From Chloroflexaceae bacterium (lineage in GTDB: Bacteria; Chloroflexota; Chloroflexia; Chloroflexales; Chloroflexaceae): 55,698 bases of DNA. Under the pieces are notes generated by a model. It was not told where the DNA came from, did not search any database, and saw only the letters and a list, made by a program, of their open reading frames with translations. The stretch spans positions 1 to 55,698 of the forward strand of contig JANQID010000028.1 of assembly GCA_028282325.1 (NCBI GenBank), given 5' to 3'. Within the stretch, counting starts at the first letter, position 1; each line of letters begins with the position of its first letter. Positions 6,443-15,017 of this stretch are shown here, piece after piece. A program made the position numbers and the translations under genes.

Positions 6443-8200
6443 ATGAAATTCTCCAATACCAGTAATTTAAGTAAATGTGTAACCTCGATTATCATCTCAA
6501 TTTTGATAGTAGTTGGGTTTGTTGTATTATGGGGTTGGTTTGTTGAATATGAAAGAATAGTAATTCTCATAGATGGGTTTCCATCTATGAAGGCGAATAC
6601 AGCTATTTGCTTTATTTTGCTAGGAATGGGGCTGCTGGTTCGATTACGCAGAAATAAATCGTGGGCAACCATAATCGCGCTAACAACCGTTCTGATTTCT
6701 GGTCTGACTATTTTTGAATATGCGACCAAGAGCAATTTCGGCATTGACCAGTTGGTTGTAAAAGATCCCTGGAGCGGCATTTATCCAGGACGTATGTCAA
6801 TTGGAACAGCAATTGCATTTTTTCTTAGCGGAGTATTGATATACGTTATGGATTCGTGGCCAGACGAACGACCATATTTATTCGATATCTTTTTGATTCT
6901 CACATTGTCTGGGCCTTTGTTTGCCGTATTTGCATATATATATTCTCCCAGTGATTTATTTGGGACACGTGTGTTTTCCACAATGTCTTTACATACAGCT
7001 ATCGGTTTTATATTATTTCTTGTTGGCATCGCGATTAATGCTGGTGGGAGTTGTTCTGCCGGGTTGCTTGTAAGACCTACACTTGCAGGAAAGCGATTTC
7101 GATTTCTGTTACCGCAAGTTTTGCTGTTGCCTTTGGTTCTTGGTTGGGTATTAGAGCGTGTAATAATAGGTGGACGAATTACTCCGTCTCTAGGTATCCC
7201 AATTTTCTCAGTTATCGTAGCTTTAATAATCATCATATCTTTGTCTTGGAGTGCGCAACGCGATGATGAATGGAGCACAAAACTAGAAATTGAGCGTCAG
7301 GCTCGATCAGACATTGAAACAAAGATGAATATGGTTTTGGATTTAGCTGGAGATGCTGTTCTACTTGTAGCGCAGAATGGTACGATTCTATATTTGAACT
7401 CGGGCGCAGAGCGTATTCTAGGTTATTCAGCAGTGGAATTAAGAAGCAAAAATATATCCATGCTTATTCCAGCCAGACTGCATGCCCGTCACGAAAACCA
7501 CATGAAAACATTTATTGAATCAGTAGAGACTTCACGGATTCATAATAACCCTCTTCATATGGTTGCACTCCACAAAAACGGAAATGAGTTGCCGGTGATG
7601 ATTACAATAACCAAACGAGTAGTAGGAAAAGAACTGCTGGTTGCTGCGATAATAAAAGATGCATCATTTGTAAAAAGGCAGATAGATACACTAAATGAGA
7701 AGGCTCATTTTGATGCCCTTACAGGCATTCGTAATCGTCGTAGTTTTGAAGAGCGGATTAATGCGATGAAACTCAGCAAGCAGCGAAAATATGATGGTTT
7801 AGCAATACTGATGATGGATATCGATTACTTCAAAAAAATTAATGATACATGGGGGCATGATATCGGTGACGAAGTATTGCAAGGGTTTGCTATTCGGGTG
7901 AATAGTTGTTTGCGTCACACAGATGAATTATATCGTTATGGTGGAGAAGAATTCGTAGTTATTGCGAACACGCTTGAATTAGGCGAAGCGAACGACTTGG
8001 CTGAACGCATTTGTAATCGGGTAAGGGCAACCCCCATAATAAGTGAGGAGGTCGAGATAACTATAACTTGCAGTGTTGGCATTGGAGTTCCACTGAAGGG
8101 TGAGAAAGATATTTTCCCTGCGCTAGAGCGGGCTGATAAAGCATTGTATAGAGCCAAAGAGAGCGGAAGAAATCGTGTTGTTTATGATAGCTTATCGTAA
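6443..8200 (+). CDS. Membrane-anchored PAS-GGDEF diguanylate cyclase (cassette gene)
   Basis: This 585-residue protein has about seven hydrophobic segments in residues 1-275. A PAS domain follows at roughly 285-395 (starting NMVLDLAGDAVLLVAQNGTI, with LNSGAERILGYSAVEL). The C-terminal GGDEF domain lies at about 415-580. The active-site motif is RYGGEEF, preceded five residues upstream by RHTD, a fit to the RxxD inhibitory site. DIDYFKKINDTWGHDIGDE and the end KALYRAKESGRNRV are standard. It should make cyclic di-GMP from GTP at the membrane, tuned by its sensory parts. The gene is clearly AT-rich compared with flanking DNA and is bounded by attC sites 6 and 7, which argues for acquisition as a single cassette. 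Homology extends over the full length and no frameshift is visible. Confidence 0.9.
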   Translation: MKFSNTSNLSKCVTSIIISILIVVGFVVLWGWFVEYERIVILIDGFPSMKANTAICFILLGMGLLVRLRRNKSWATIIALTTVLISGLTIFEYATKSNFGIDQLVVKDPWSGIYPGRMSIGTAIAFFLSGVLIYVMDSWPDERPYLFDIFLILTLSGPLFAVFAYIYSPSDLFGTRVFSTMSLHTAIGFILFLVGIAINAGGSCSAGLLVRPTLAGKRFRFLLPQVLLLPLVLGWVLERVIIGGRITPSLGIPIFSVIVALIIIISLSWSAQRDDEWSTKLEIERQARSDIETKMNMVLDLAGDAVLLVAQNGTILYLNSGAERILGYSAVELRSKNISMLIPARLHARHENHMKTFIESVETSRIHNNPLHMVALHKNGNELPVMITITKRVVGKELLVAAIIKDASFVKRQIDTLNEKAHFDALTGIRNRRSFEERINAMKLSKQRKYDGLAILMMDIDYFKKINDTWGHDIGDEVLQGFAIRVNSCLRHTDELYRYGGEEFVVIANTLELGEANDLAERICNRVRATPIISEEVEITITCSVGIGVPLKGEKDIFPALERADKALYRAKESGRNRVVYDSLS

Positions 8201-8213
8201 GACACTTAACGCC

Positions 8214-8338
8214 ACCCAACCCCGCGTAAACTTAGACCGGGCTTATGCCCGAGGGTAAGCGGCGCGAAAAATCACGATTGCAACAAGCAAAGGTTGTATC
8301 GGGTTTACACCGCCCGGCTGGTTACGCCCCCGTTGGGC
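8214..8338 (+). repeat. attC-like site 7
   Basis: It runs from ACCCAAC (8214-8220) to GTTGGGC (8332-8338), 125 bases. Inside the R boxes, GCGTAAAC near the left end faces GGTTACGC near the right end. This gives an L''/L' pair with one unpaired A, the hallmark extrahelical base of attC. It is the best structural example in the window. Confidence 0.85.
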
Positions 8339-8414
8339 GTCTCAGAGAGATAGGCCTTAATCTGACCAGGTATGATTTACTAGGATGACCTGTTTCTATG
8401 GGAGGATATGAAGA

Positions 8415-8735
8415 ATGATGCACATAGGAGTGGTCCACTATCGTATAAGATCCACCGGCAATGCTTTTGATGCAGTGTGGCATACCACTAGCTCGAGTAC
8501 AAAGGAAACTGGGACTGGTATAGCAGAGGGGGACACATCAAATGGTTTTCCCGGTAAGTACATTATTACGTATTTTGGGTCAGACGGCAGTGAGGTCGGC
8601 AATTTTGAACTGACAATAGAAAAAACCGGTCCCATATACAACCTTTCCTGGAACAAGGATGGGGAACAGTTATATGCAGGAGTAGGGATTGATACTGCTG
8701 AAGGGATGGCGGCCGGGTTCAGGAAGGTTGAATAA
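8415..8735 (+). CDS. Hypothetical cassette protein
   Basis: This 106-residue protein is not recognised. It is predicted mostly beta: HIGVVHYRIRSTGNAFDAVW, then GEGDTSNGFPGKYIITYF-like text (real: GDTSNGFPGKYIITYFGSDG), NFELTIEKTGPIYNLSWNKD, and GVGIDTAEGMAAGFRKVE at the end. The alternation of polar and hydrophobic residues and the Gly-rich turns suggest a small beta-sandwich or barrel. A GGGAGG purine block (8400-8405) precedes the ATG at 8415, and a second ATG follows directly. It is the last gene of the array, after attC site 7, and no attC can be seen behind it. No signal peptide is evident. Confidence 0.65.
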   Translation: MMHIGVVHYRIRSTGNAFDAVWHTTSSSTKETGTGIAEGDTSNGFPGKYIITYFGSDGSEVGNFELTIEKTGPIYNLSWNKDGEQLYAGVGIDTAEGMAAGFRKVE

Positions 8736-8784
8736 TTGGCTCACGCTCATCCTCAGCTAGTATATAAGATGTCGGAGTTGCGCT

Positions 8785-9120
8785 AGTTGCAAATAGTGAT
8801 GGCGTGGGTGTTGTGGAAGCCGTCGGCGCGGGTGTTCCTGTGTCGCGTGTCGGCGAACGTGTCTGGCTCTGGAATGGCCAGTGGCGCCGTGCTTTCGGTA
8901 CTGCGGCGGAGTTCATTGCAATTGCAATGCCCCAGGATCAGGCCGTGCCACTGCCAGAGCATCTCATCTCGGGTTCGAAACTGGTGCGGCACTCGGCATA
9001 CCGGCATTGACTGCATACCACTGGGTCGCGTGTTCTTGCCACGGCCTCGGGCGAGGCCAGCTTCGAGGCGGCACGTTCTGCCGGCGCTGAGGGGCGTAGA
9101 GAATCTCGACGCGCCCGGTT
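8785..9120 (+). pseudogene. Fragment of a zinc-less MDR quinone oxidoreductase
   Basis: One frame reads ANSDGVGVVEAVGAGVPVSR, GERVWLWNGQWRRAFGTAAE, then PQDQAVPLPEHL. This is the N-terminal half of an NADPH:quinone oxidoreductase / alcohol dehydrogenase-like protein. A frameshift near 8985 moves the following ALGIPALTAYHW into another frame, and later bits (ASFEAARSAGAE) are again shifted. The N-terminal 55 or so residues and the Rossmann half are missing. It is a decayed gene at the right end of the cassette array. It explains the stretch between 8736 and 9141. Confidence 0.75.
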
Positions 9121-9141
9121 TCCAGCAGCGAGGAGTTCTAT

Positions 9142-9558
9142 CTACGGGCGGCGCGTCAGGATCACCACGGGAATGACGCGCGTTGCTTTGCGCTGATAGT
9201 CGGCAAAGCCGGTATACTGCGCCGCTACCTTTGCGTAAAGCTGCGTACGCTCCGGTTCCACAGCCACCGTGGCCCGCGCGGCAAAGTGCTCGGTCCCGAC
9301 TTCCACCTGAACCTCCGGGTTGGCGACAAGGTTGTGATACCAGGCAGGATGTGTCGGCGCTCCCGCTTTTGACGCGATGACGATGTACCGATCGCCATCG
9401 GCCATATACGCCAACGGGTTGACGCGCGGTAATCCACTTTTGGCGCCAGTCGTGTGCAGCAGAAGGAGGGTCATATTCGCAAACGGACCGCCGACCTTGC
9501 CATTGTTCGTCCGGAATTCCTCGATAATCGTTTTATTCCACTCGTTGACATCGCTCAT
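9142..9558 (-). CDS. Deazaflavin (F420)-dependent nitroreductase-family protein
   Basis: This 138-residue protein belongs to the Ddn/split-barrel family of F420H2-dependent reductases. It begins MSDVNEWNKTIIEEFRTNNG, then has VGGPFANMTLLLLHTTGAKS, RVNPLAYMADGDRYIVIASK and AGAPTHPAWYHNLVANPEVQ. The GAKSGLPRVNPL and PTHPAWYHNL motifs are the family signature for binding deazaflavin cofactor. Members reduce nitroaromatics, quinones or other small molecules. The ATG at 9558 fits the normal family start, while the frame extends ten codons further. It belongs with the F420 biosynthesis genes of this window functionally. It stands alone between a pseudogene and gltB. The substrate is unknown. Confidence 0.88.
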   Translation of the reverse strand: MSDVNEWNKTIIEEFRTNNGKVGGPFANMTLLLLHTTGAKSGLPRVNPLAYMADGDRYIVIASKAGAPTHPAWYHNLVANPEVQVEVGTEHFAARATVAVEPERTQLYAKVAAQYTGFADYQRKATRVIPVVILTRRP

Positions 9559-9738
9559 ATAAAGCCCCAAATGTACTGCACCTGACAATATTTACATACC
9601 TACAAAACTTATAGAGCGATCAGAGGCGCTTTGGGCGGAGTGCGGCAGCTTGATGTCGCACTTGCAGGATCATAGCTTCCGCACTCCAGCATATGTCCAT
9701 ACTTTATGTTATCGCTCTATGAAACATGTACGAACTGG

Positions 9739-9811
9739 CTTTTGCCTTTCGCCTTTTGCCTTTCGCCTTTCGCCTTTCGCCTCTCGCCTTTCGCCTTTTG
9801 CCTTTTGCCTT
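9739..9811. repeat. Heptamer tandem repeat (TTTCGCC/TTTTGCC)n
   Basis: About ten copies of a 7-base unit, mainly TTTCGCC with TTTTGCC and CTCTCGCC variants, lie immediately behind the gltB stop codon. Read on the minus strand it is GGCAAAAGGCGAAA-like. It has no spacers and is not a CRISPR array. Confidence 0.9.
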
Positions 9812-9815
9812 GACA

Positions 9816-12800
9816 CTAGGCCGCCACCGGTTCCTGGCTCGAACTTGCCGGCATATCTGCTTCGTCCTCAACCGGGGCGACGCTTGGCGCCAGTTCGCGC
9901 GGCAGCACTCGCCAGAACCGATCGCGGTACGCTTCCCAATCGGCCAGGATCTCCCTGGCGTAGGGGCTGCCTGTCAGCTCCAGGTGGCGCTCGACCAAAC
10001 CGCGCACCCGCTTTGCATCCACATTGTTCAACCGATCAAGCTGCACCAATTGCGGATTGTAATATACTTCCAGCTTGTCCGCCACATCCAGCACATAGGC
10101 CACGCCGCCGGTCATACCGGCGCCGAAGTTGCGTCCGGTCGGACCCAGCACGACAACAGCGCCGCCGGTCATATACTCGCAGCCGTGATCGCCGACCCCC
10201 TCAACGACGGCAACAGCGCCGCTATTCCGCACGGCAAAGCGTTCGCCCACCTGGCCAGCGGCGTATAACTCACCACCTGTTGCGCCATAGAGCAGCGTAT
10301 TTCCGGCGATAATGTTGTCGCGCCAGACGAACTGGGTGTAGTCGTGCGGTTTGATGACGATCATGCCGCCGGACATGCCTTTGCCCACATAGTCGTTCGC
10401 ATCGCCGGTCAGGAACAAGTCCATGCCCGGAGCGTTGAAGACACCGAAACTCTGCCCGGCGTAACCCTGGAAGTTGATACGAATGGAGCCAGGTGGCAAG
10501 CCCGCCTCACTGTAGCGCTTGCCGATTGCGCCGGCCAGCCGCGCGCTCACCGACCGATCGCAGTTGTTGATCGTATAGTTCAACTCGACCGATCCACGAC
10601 TTTCCAAAGCTTCTCTGGCATCCTCCACGATGCGATCATTCAGCGTTTCAATGGGCGGGAGCAGATTGCACTGACCATTGTGGCGGATCTCATGGCCTTC
10701 GGTGCCGTATAGCTCGCCGGTTGCCAGCACGGGCGCCAGATCGATCAAGTCGGCGGTAGCAACGCCGCTCTCCTTCTGGCGCAGCAGGTCGGTTCGACCG
10801 ACGGCTTCATCGAGCGAACGCATGCCCAGCGACGCTAGCACCTCACGCACTTCCTGGGCGATATAGCGGAAGAACGCCATCACCATTTCCGGCGTACCGA
10901 TAAAGTGTTTGCGCAATTCCGCCCTCTGGGTGGCTATGCCGACCGGGCAGGTATTAGAATGGCACACCCGCGCCATCACGCATCCTTCGGCAATCAACGC
11001 GGTGGTGCCAAAGGAGTACTCATCGGCGCCCAACAATGCCGCTAACACCACATCACGTCCGGTGCGCAGACCGCCGTCGGTGCGCAGGCGTACCCGACCC
11101 CGCAGGCCGTTCAACACCAACGTCTGCTGGGTCTCGGCCAGTCCCAACTCCCAGGGGATGCCCGCATTCTTGATGCTGCTCAGCGGCGAGGCGCCGGTTC
11201 CGCCCGAATGCCCGCTGATCAAGATGACGTCGGAGTATCCTTTCGCGACGCCGGCCGCAATCGTGCCGACTCCGGCCGTCGCCACCAGCTTCACCGATAC
11301 ATACCCACCGTCGTTCACTTGCTTGAGGTCGTAGATAAGCTGGGCCAAGTCTTCAATGCTGTAGATGTCGTGGTGCGGCGGCGGGCTAATCAGCGAAACG
11401 CCAGGCGTAGTATGCCGGATCGACGCGATTTCTTCATTGACTTTGTGGCCGGGGAGTTGCCCGCCTTCGCCGGGCTTGCTGCCCTGGGCCATCTTGATCT
11501 GCAACTCCAATGCGCTGGCGAGATAGGCCGCTGTGACACCGAAGCGTCCCGAAGCAACCTGCTTGATCTTGCTGTTGCGTTCGTCTTTGTAGCGCTCGGC
11601 GTCTTCACCGCCTTCGCCGCTGTTGCTCATACCGCCGATGCGGTTCATCGCGACGGCCAGCGTCGAGTGCGACTCGCTGCTGGTGCTGCCGTGGCTCATC
11701 GCCGCGGTGCTGAAACGACTTACGATAGCCTCGATTGGCTCAACCTCGTCGAGCGGTATCGACGGCCCGACGGGGATCATCTTCAGCAGATCGCGCAGAT
11801 CCGTCGGCGGGCGTGAATGTACCAGGTCGGCGTATTTGCGATAGAGCGCGTATCCCTCCGGCGACATCGTCGTGAGGTTATCGTCGTTCAGCGCGTGCGG
11901 ACTGCGCACCGCCTTATGCAGCGCCTGCACCACCTTCGGGCTGAGCGAGTGATACTCGCCGCCGCGCTTGAACTTGTAGAAACCGGGCGTAGGCAGATCA
12001 AGCGTTTCGTTCAGCTCAAAACCGAAAGCCCGCTCGTGACGCGCCTGCATATCCTGCGCCAGCTTGGGATAGCTAATGCCGCCAACCCGCGACGGCGTGC
12101 CGGTAAAGCACGTATCGATCAGATTCTGATCCAGCCCAATCGCCTCGAAGATTTGTGCCCCGCAGTAACTATCCAGCGTGGAGATGCCCATCTTGGACAT
12201 AATCTTCAGGATGCCCTTCTCAACCGCCTTGATGAAATTGCGCTCGGCTTCGACAACCAGCGTGGCGGTGCGGCGGTCTTCGTCTTCATCGATGTGCGCC
12301 CCGGTTCCATTGGTTGATGTCTGTCGGTGCGCATCGTGCGCGCTGCGCTCAACGGCGATCTGATAGACGCTCTCCAGCGCCAGATACGGATTGATTGCCT
12401 CGGCGCCATATCCGGCCAGACAGGCGAAATGGTGAACTTCGCGCGGCTCGCCGCTCTCCACAATCAGACTCAAACCGCTGCGCCAACTGGTTCGGATCAA
12501 GTGATGGTGAACGGCGCCGAGCGCCAGCAACGACGGGATCGGCGCGTGGTTCTCATCGACGCCCCGGTCGCTGATGATCAGGATTGTCGCTCCGTCGCGG
12601 GCGGCGTTCTCGGCTTCCAGGCGTAGCCGATCCACAGCCTGCTCCAGGGTATCGGGACGGTTGCCGCCGATCGCAGCCAGGGCATTCAGCGTGGTCGTGC
12701 GCAATAGCGGATCGTCATTGTCGCGAATCCTGGCCAATTGCGCGTCGGTCAAGATGGGCGATTGCAGGCGAACGAGATGTGCGTGTTCCGGCGTCTCCTC

Positions 12801-14477
12801 CAGAACATCGAGGCGCTTGCCCAGGCTGATGCCTAGAGACATCACCAGCGTTTCGCGGAGCGGGTCGATCGGCGGGTTGGTAACTTCCGCGAAGCGTTGC
12901 TTGAAGAATTGGAAGAGCGGACGACCCAGCTCGATCTGGGTAAAGACCGCCGCCGGCGTATCGTCGCCCATCGACCCGACCGGCTCCTGGCCGTTGGTCA
13001 GCATAGGTCGCAGGATGACATTCAACTCCTCGTGCGTATAGCCAAACGCCATCTGCTGGGCGCTGAGTTCAATGGGATCGATTTCAGGAGTGCTATCGGA
13101 GGGGTCGCGTTCGATGCCGCTTCTTGCCATTTGTAGATGCTGTTCCACCCACTCAAGATACGGTTGGCGCGTGGCCAGCATTTCCTTAAGCTCTTCGTTG
13201 GCATAGACGTGTCCGACAGCTGTGTCCACCGCGATCATCTGGCCGGGGCCAAGCTTGCCTTTCTGCACGACGCGGCGCTCATCAACCGGGATGGCGCCGA
13301 CCTCGCTGCCGCTGACCACCAGGCCATCGTCGGTGATCAGGTAGCGGGCCGGGCGCAGGCCGTTGCGATCCAGCGCGGTGCCGACGATGCGTCCATCGGT
13401 GAACGACAGGGCCGCCGGGCCGTCCCAGGGTTCCATCAGACAGGCGTGGTATTGATAAAACGCACGGAGATCGGGATCGATATCCGGCAAGTGCTCCCAG
13501 GCTTCGGGCGCCATCATCGTGATGGCGTGGCGAATATCGCGCCCGCCCATCACCAGCAGCTCCAGCGCGTTATCCACCATACCCGAGTCGCTCCCGCTTT
13601 CGTCGAGCACGGGTGCGATGTGCGACACCGGCTCGTCGCCTTTGCCGGCGGGCGATGGAAAGCGCAGCGTTTTCTCGCGCGCACGCATCCAGTTGATGTT
13701 GCCTTGCAGCGTGTTAATTTCGCCGTTGTGCGACAGCATACGGAAAGGCTGAGCACGTTCCCAGGCGGGGAATGTATTTGTCGAATAGCGCTGATGGTAA
13801 ACCGCCAGGGCCGTCGTATAGTCGGGATCGCGTAGATCGAGATAGAAATCGGCCAGGTGCGAACCCAGCATCAGACCTTTGTAAACGACCGTTCGCGACG
13901 ATAGCGAGGGAATGTACGCCGGCAACTGCTGCTTGCAAAATGCGGCCTCCATCTGTTTGCGAGCCAGATACAGCGTGTGCTCGTAGGCGTCGGCGTCCAG
14001 GTTCTCCGGGCGGGCGATCATCACCTGCTGAATGTGCGGCTTGTCCGCCAGCGCGCGCTGTCCGAGCGCGTCATCGTCGGTGAGCACTTCGCGCCAGCCG
14101 AGAACGCGAAGGCCGTGATCTTCCAGCGACGCGACGATGATGCGGCGACTCGCTTCGGCGGCGGCATCATCGCGAGGAAGGAACAGCATGCCCAACGCCA
14201 GATCATCGGCGGCGACGGAGATATTGCGCTGTGCCAACTCGCGGAGCAGCAGGGCGCGGGGAAGCTGGGTCAGCACTCCTGCTCCATCGCCGGTCTTAGC
14301 GTCATCGGCGACCGCACCACGATGTTCGAGATTCCCTAGAGCGATCAACGCCATTGCGAGAATGTCGTGGTCAGGTCGCCCATTGATGTTTGCTACGAAA
14401 CCGATGCCGCAGCCGTCATGCTCGAACCAGGGGTCATACATTGTACGTTGGAGAATGCTCTGTGCAGGAATTTGCAT
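9816..14477 (-). CDS. gltB: Glutamate synthase, large subunit
   Basis: GltB converts 2-oxoglutarate and glutamine to two glutamates. The protein of 1553 residues has the full order of domains. A class II glutamine amidotransferase comes first, whose catalytic Cys is in DGCGIGFVANINGRPDH. The central domain, the FMN-binding synthase domain with the 3Fe-4S cysteines in CVMARVCHSNTCPVGIATQ, and a C-terminal GXGXG helix with GMTGGVAYVLD follow. The Cys becomes the N-terminus after processing of about 22 residues. I prefer ATG 14477 (MQIPAQ). A TTG at 14501 is possible. No small subunit gltD is adjacent. The 5' leader of about 380 bases holds two terminator-like hairpins, so attenuation is plausible. 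A heptamer repeat follows the stop. Confidence 0.97.
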   Translation of the reverse strand: MQIPAQSILQRTMYDPWFEHDGCGIGFVANINGRPDHDILAMALIALGNLEHRGAVADDAKTGDGAGVLTQLPRALLLRELAQRNISVAADDLALGMLFLPRDDAAAEASRRIIVASLEDHGLRVLGWREVLTDDDALGQRALADKPHIQQVMIARPENLDADAYEHTLYLARKQMEAAFCKQQLPAYIPSLSSRTVVYKGLMLGSHLADFYLDLRDPDYTTALAVYHQRYSTNTFPAWERAQPFRMLSHNGEINTLQGNINWMRAREKTLRFPSPAGKGDEPVSHIAPVLDESGSDSGMVDNALELLVMGGRDIRHAITMMAPEAWEHLPDIDPDLRAFYQYHACLMEPWDGPAALSFTDGRIVGTALDRNGLRPARYLITDDGLVVSGSEVGAIPVDERRVVQKGKLGPGQMIAVDTAVGHVYANEELKEMLATRQPYLEWVEQHLQMARSGIERDPSDSTPEIDPIELSAQQMAFGYTHEELNVILRPMLTNGQEPVGSMGDDTPAAVFTQIELGRPLFQFFKQRFAEVTNPPIDPLRETLVMSLGISLGKRLDVLEETPEHAHLVRLQSPILTDAQLARIRDNDDPLLRTTTLNALAAIGGNRPDTLEQAVDRLRLEAENAARDGATILIISDRGVDENHAPIPSLLALGAVHHHLIRTSWRSGLSLIVESGEPREVHHFACLAGYGAEAINPYLALESVYQIAVERSAHDAHRQTSTNGTGAHIDEDEDRRTATLVVEAERNFIKAVEKGILKIMSKMGISTLDSYCGAQIFEAIGLDQNLIDTCFTGTPSRVGGISYPKLAQDMQARHERAFGFELNETLDLPTPGFYKFKRGGEYHSLSPKVVQALHKAVRSPHALNDDNLTTMSPEGYALYRKYADLVHSRPPTDLRDLLKMIPVGPSIPLDEVEPIEAIVSRFSTAAMSHGSTSSESHSTLAVAMNRIGGMSNSGEGGEDAERYKDERNSKIKQVASGRFGVTAAYLASALELQIKMAQGSKPGEGGQLPGHKVNEEIASIRHTTPGVSLISPPPHHDIYSIEDLAQLIYDLKQVNDGGYVSVKLVATAGVGTIAAGVAKGYSDVILISGHSGGTGASPLSSIKNAGIPWELGLAETQQTLVLNGLRGRVRLRTDGGLRTGRDVVLAALLGADEYSFGTTALIAEGCVMARVCHSNTCPVGIATQRAELRKHFIGTPEMVMAFFRYIAQEVREVLASLGMRSLDEAVGRTDLLRQKESGVATADLIDLAPVLATGELYGTEGHEIRHNGQCNLLPPIETLNDRIVEDAREALESRGSVELNYTINNCDRSVSARLAGAIGKRYSEAGLPPGSIRINFQGYAGQSFGVFNAPGMDLFLTGDANDYVGKGMSGGMIVIKPHDYTQFVWRDNIIAGNTLLYGATGGELYAAGQVGERFAVRNSGAVAVVEGVGDHGCEYMTGGAVVVLGPTGRNFGAGMTGGVAYVLDVADKLEVYYNPQLVQLDRLNNVDAKRVRGLVERHLELTGSPYAREILADWEAYRDRFWRVLPRELAPSVAPVEDEADMPASSSQEPVAA

Positions 14478-14525
14478 AACCGTCTTAATCCTAGATTTCA
14501 AATATGATATTGATATGGAAGATAC

Positions 14526-14566
14526 AAAAACTCGCCCAATATGCCTCGATTTTGAGGAAGGGCGAG
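14526..14566 (-). terminator. Terminator-like hairpin 2 in the gltB leader
   Basis: On the minus strand CTCGCCC pairs with GGGCGAG, with an inner CCTC/GAGG pair, and is followed by TTTTT. It ends about 49 bases before the gltB ATG, between the promoter and the gene. Confidence 0.65.
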
Positions 14567-14612
14567 CGTCATTGTCTCTGGGCTTATCCGCTGTAGGGGC
14601 GGCTTTGTGTAT

Positions 14613-14642
14613 ATAAAAAGCCTCGCTGTGTATTAAGCGAGG
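14613..14642 (-). terminator. Terminator-like hairpin 1 in the gltB leader
   Basis: On the minus strand CCTCGCT, an 8-base loop and AGCGAGG are followed by CTTTTTATAT, a textbook intrinsic terminator. It lies inside the gltB leader about 220 bases after the likely transcription start. Confidence 0.7.
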
Positions 14643-14659
14643 TTGTAGATATCTTCCGT

Positions 14660-14675
14660 ATCACAGCGCTGTGAT
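14660..14675. promoter_or_regulatory. Perfect 16-bp palindrome in the gltB leader
   Basis: ATCACAGCGCTGTGAT is a perfect dyad. It lies just upstream (on the minus strand) of terminator hairpin 1. It could be a regulator operator or an RNA hairpin. Confidence 0.45.
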
Positions 14676-14863
14676 GGGGCGACGTGTATCGACAGAACAA
14701 GGCGCTGTCAATATTCTCGACGTGATATCTGACTCCCGATGAATTGTGACGCTGCTGAATGTTGTACGAGGGGCGGAACTTTGCCAACAACGCCTTGACG
14801 GAAGCGCCTTCGCGATATGATGTACCGAATTTAATCGCTATCAGGGTTCGGGTATATAGTATG

Positions 14864-14893
14864 AATATACTATGAGACGCGGGTTTTTGTCAA
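14864..14893 (-). promoter_or_regulatory. Sigma70-type promoter for the gltB leader
   Basis: The minus strand carries TTGACA (14888-14893), an 18-base spacer and TATATT (14864-14869). Transcription would start near 14857, leaving a leader of about 380 bases before gltB. The stretch 14502-15017 otherwise holds no gene. Confidence 0.65.
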
Positions 14894-15017
14894 GCAAGGT
14901 TAGATAGTATGCACAGCTACGCGTGATCGGGCGTCGGCGATAGCGTGTAAGGTGCTTTTTTGTGATAGGCATGGCGCCACCGCATCATTGGGCATTGTCT
15001 GCTACAATACATTCGCC

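Noticed and set aside
8787-9176. 129-codon ORF over the oxidoreductase fragment
   Set aside because: It is in the wrong frame relative to the recognisable MDR sequence.
9600-9660. An eighth attC behind the last cassette (CTTTGGGCGGAG)
   Set aside because: It lacks GTT at the box and has no RYYYAAC partner at a proper distance.
9739-9811. Possible CRISPR array
   Set aside because: The 7-base units are contiguous, without spacers, and no cas gene is near.
11208-11816. Long plus-strand ORFs opposite gltB (also 12574-13041 and 13137-13835)
   Set aside because: They are shadows of the strong minus-strand gltB frame in GC-rich DNA and have no recognisable domain or ribosome-binding site.
14584-14790. 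68-codon ORF in the gltB leader as a leader peptide
   Set aside because: It runs through the terminator hairpin, has no convincing ribosome-binding site, and has no run of Gln or Glu codons.
14478-14860. T-box or known glutamine riboswitch in the gltB leader
   Set aside because: No TGGNACCGCG core or recognised glutamine-RNA motif could be found by eye. Left as an unnamed leader.
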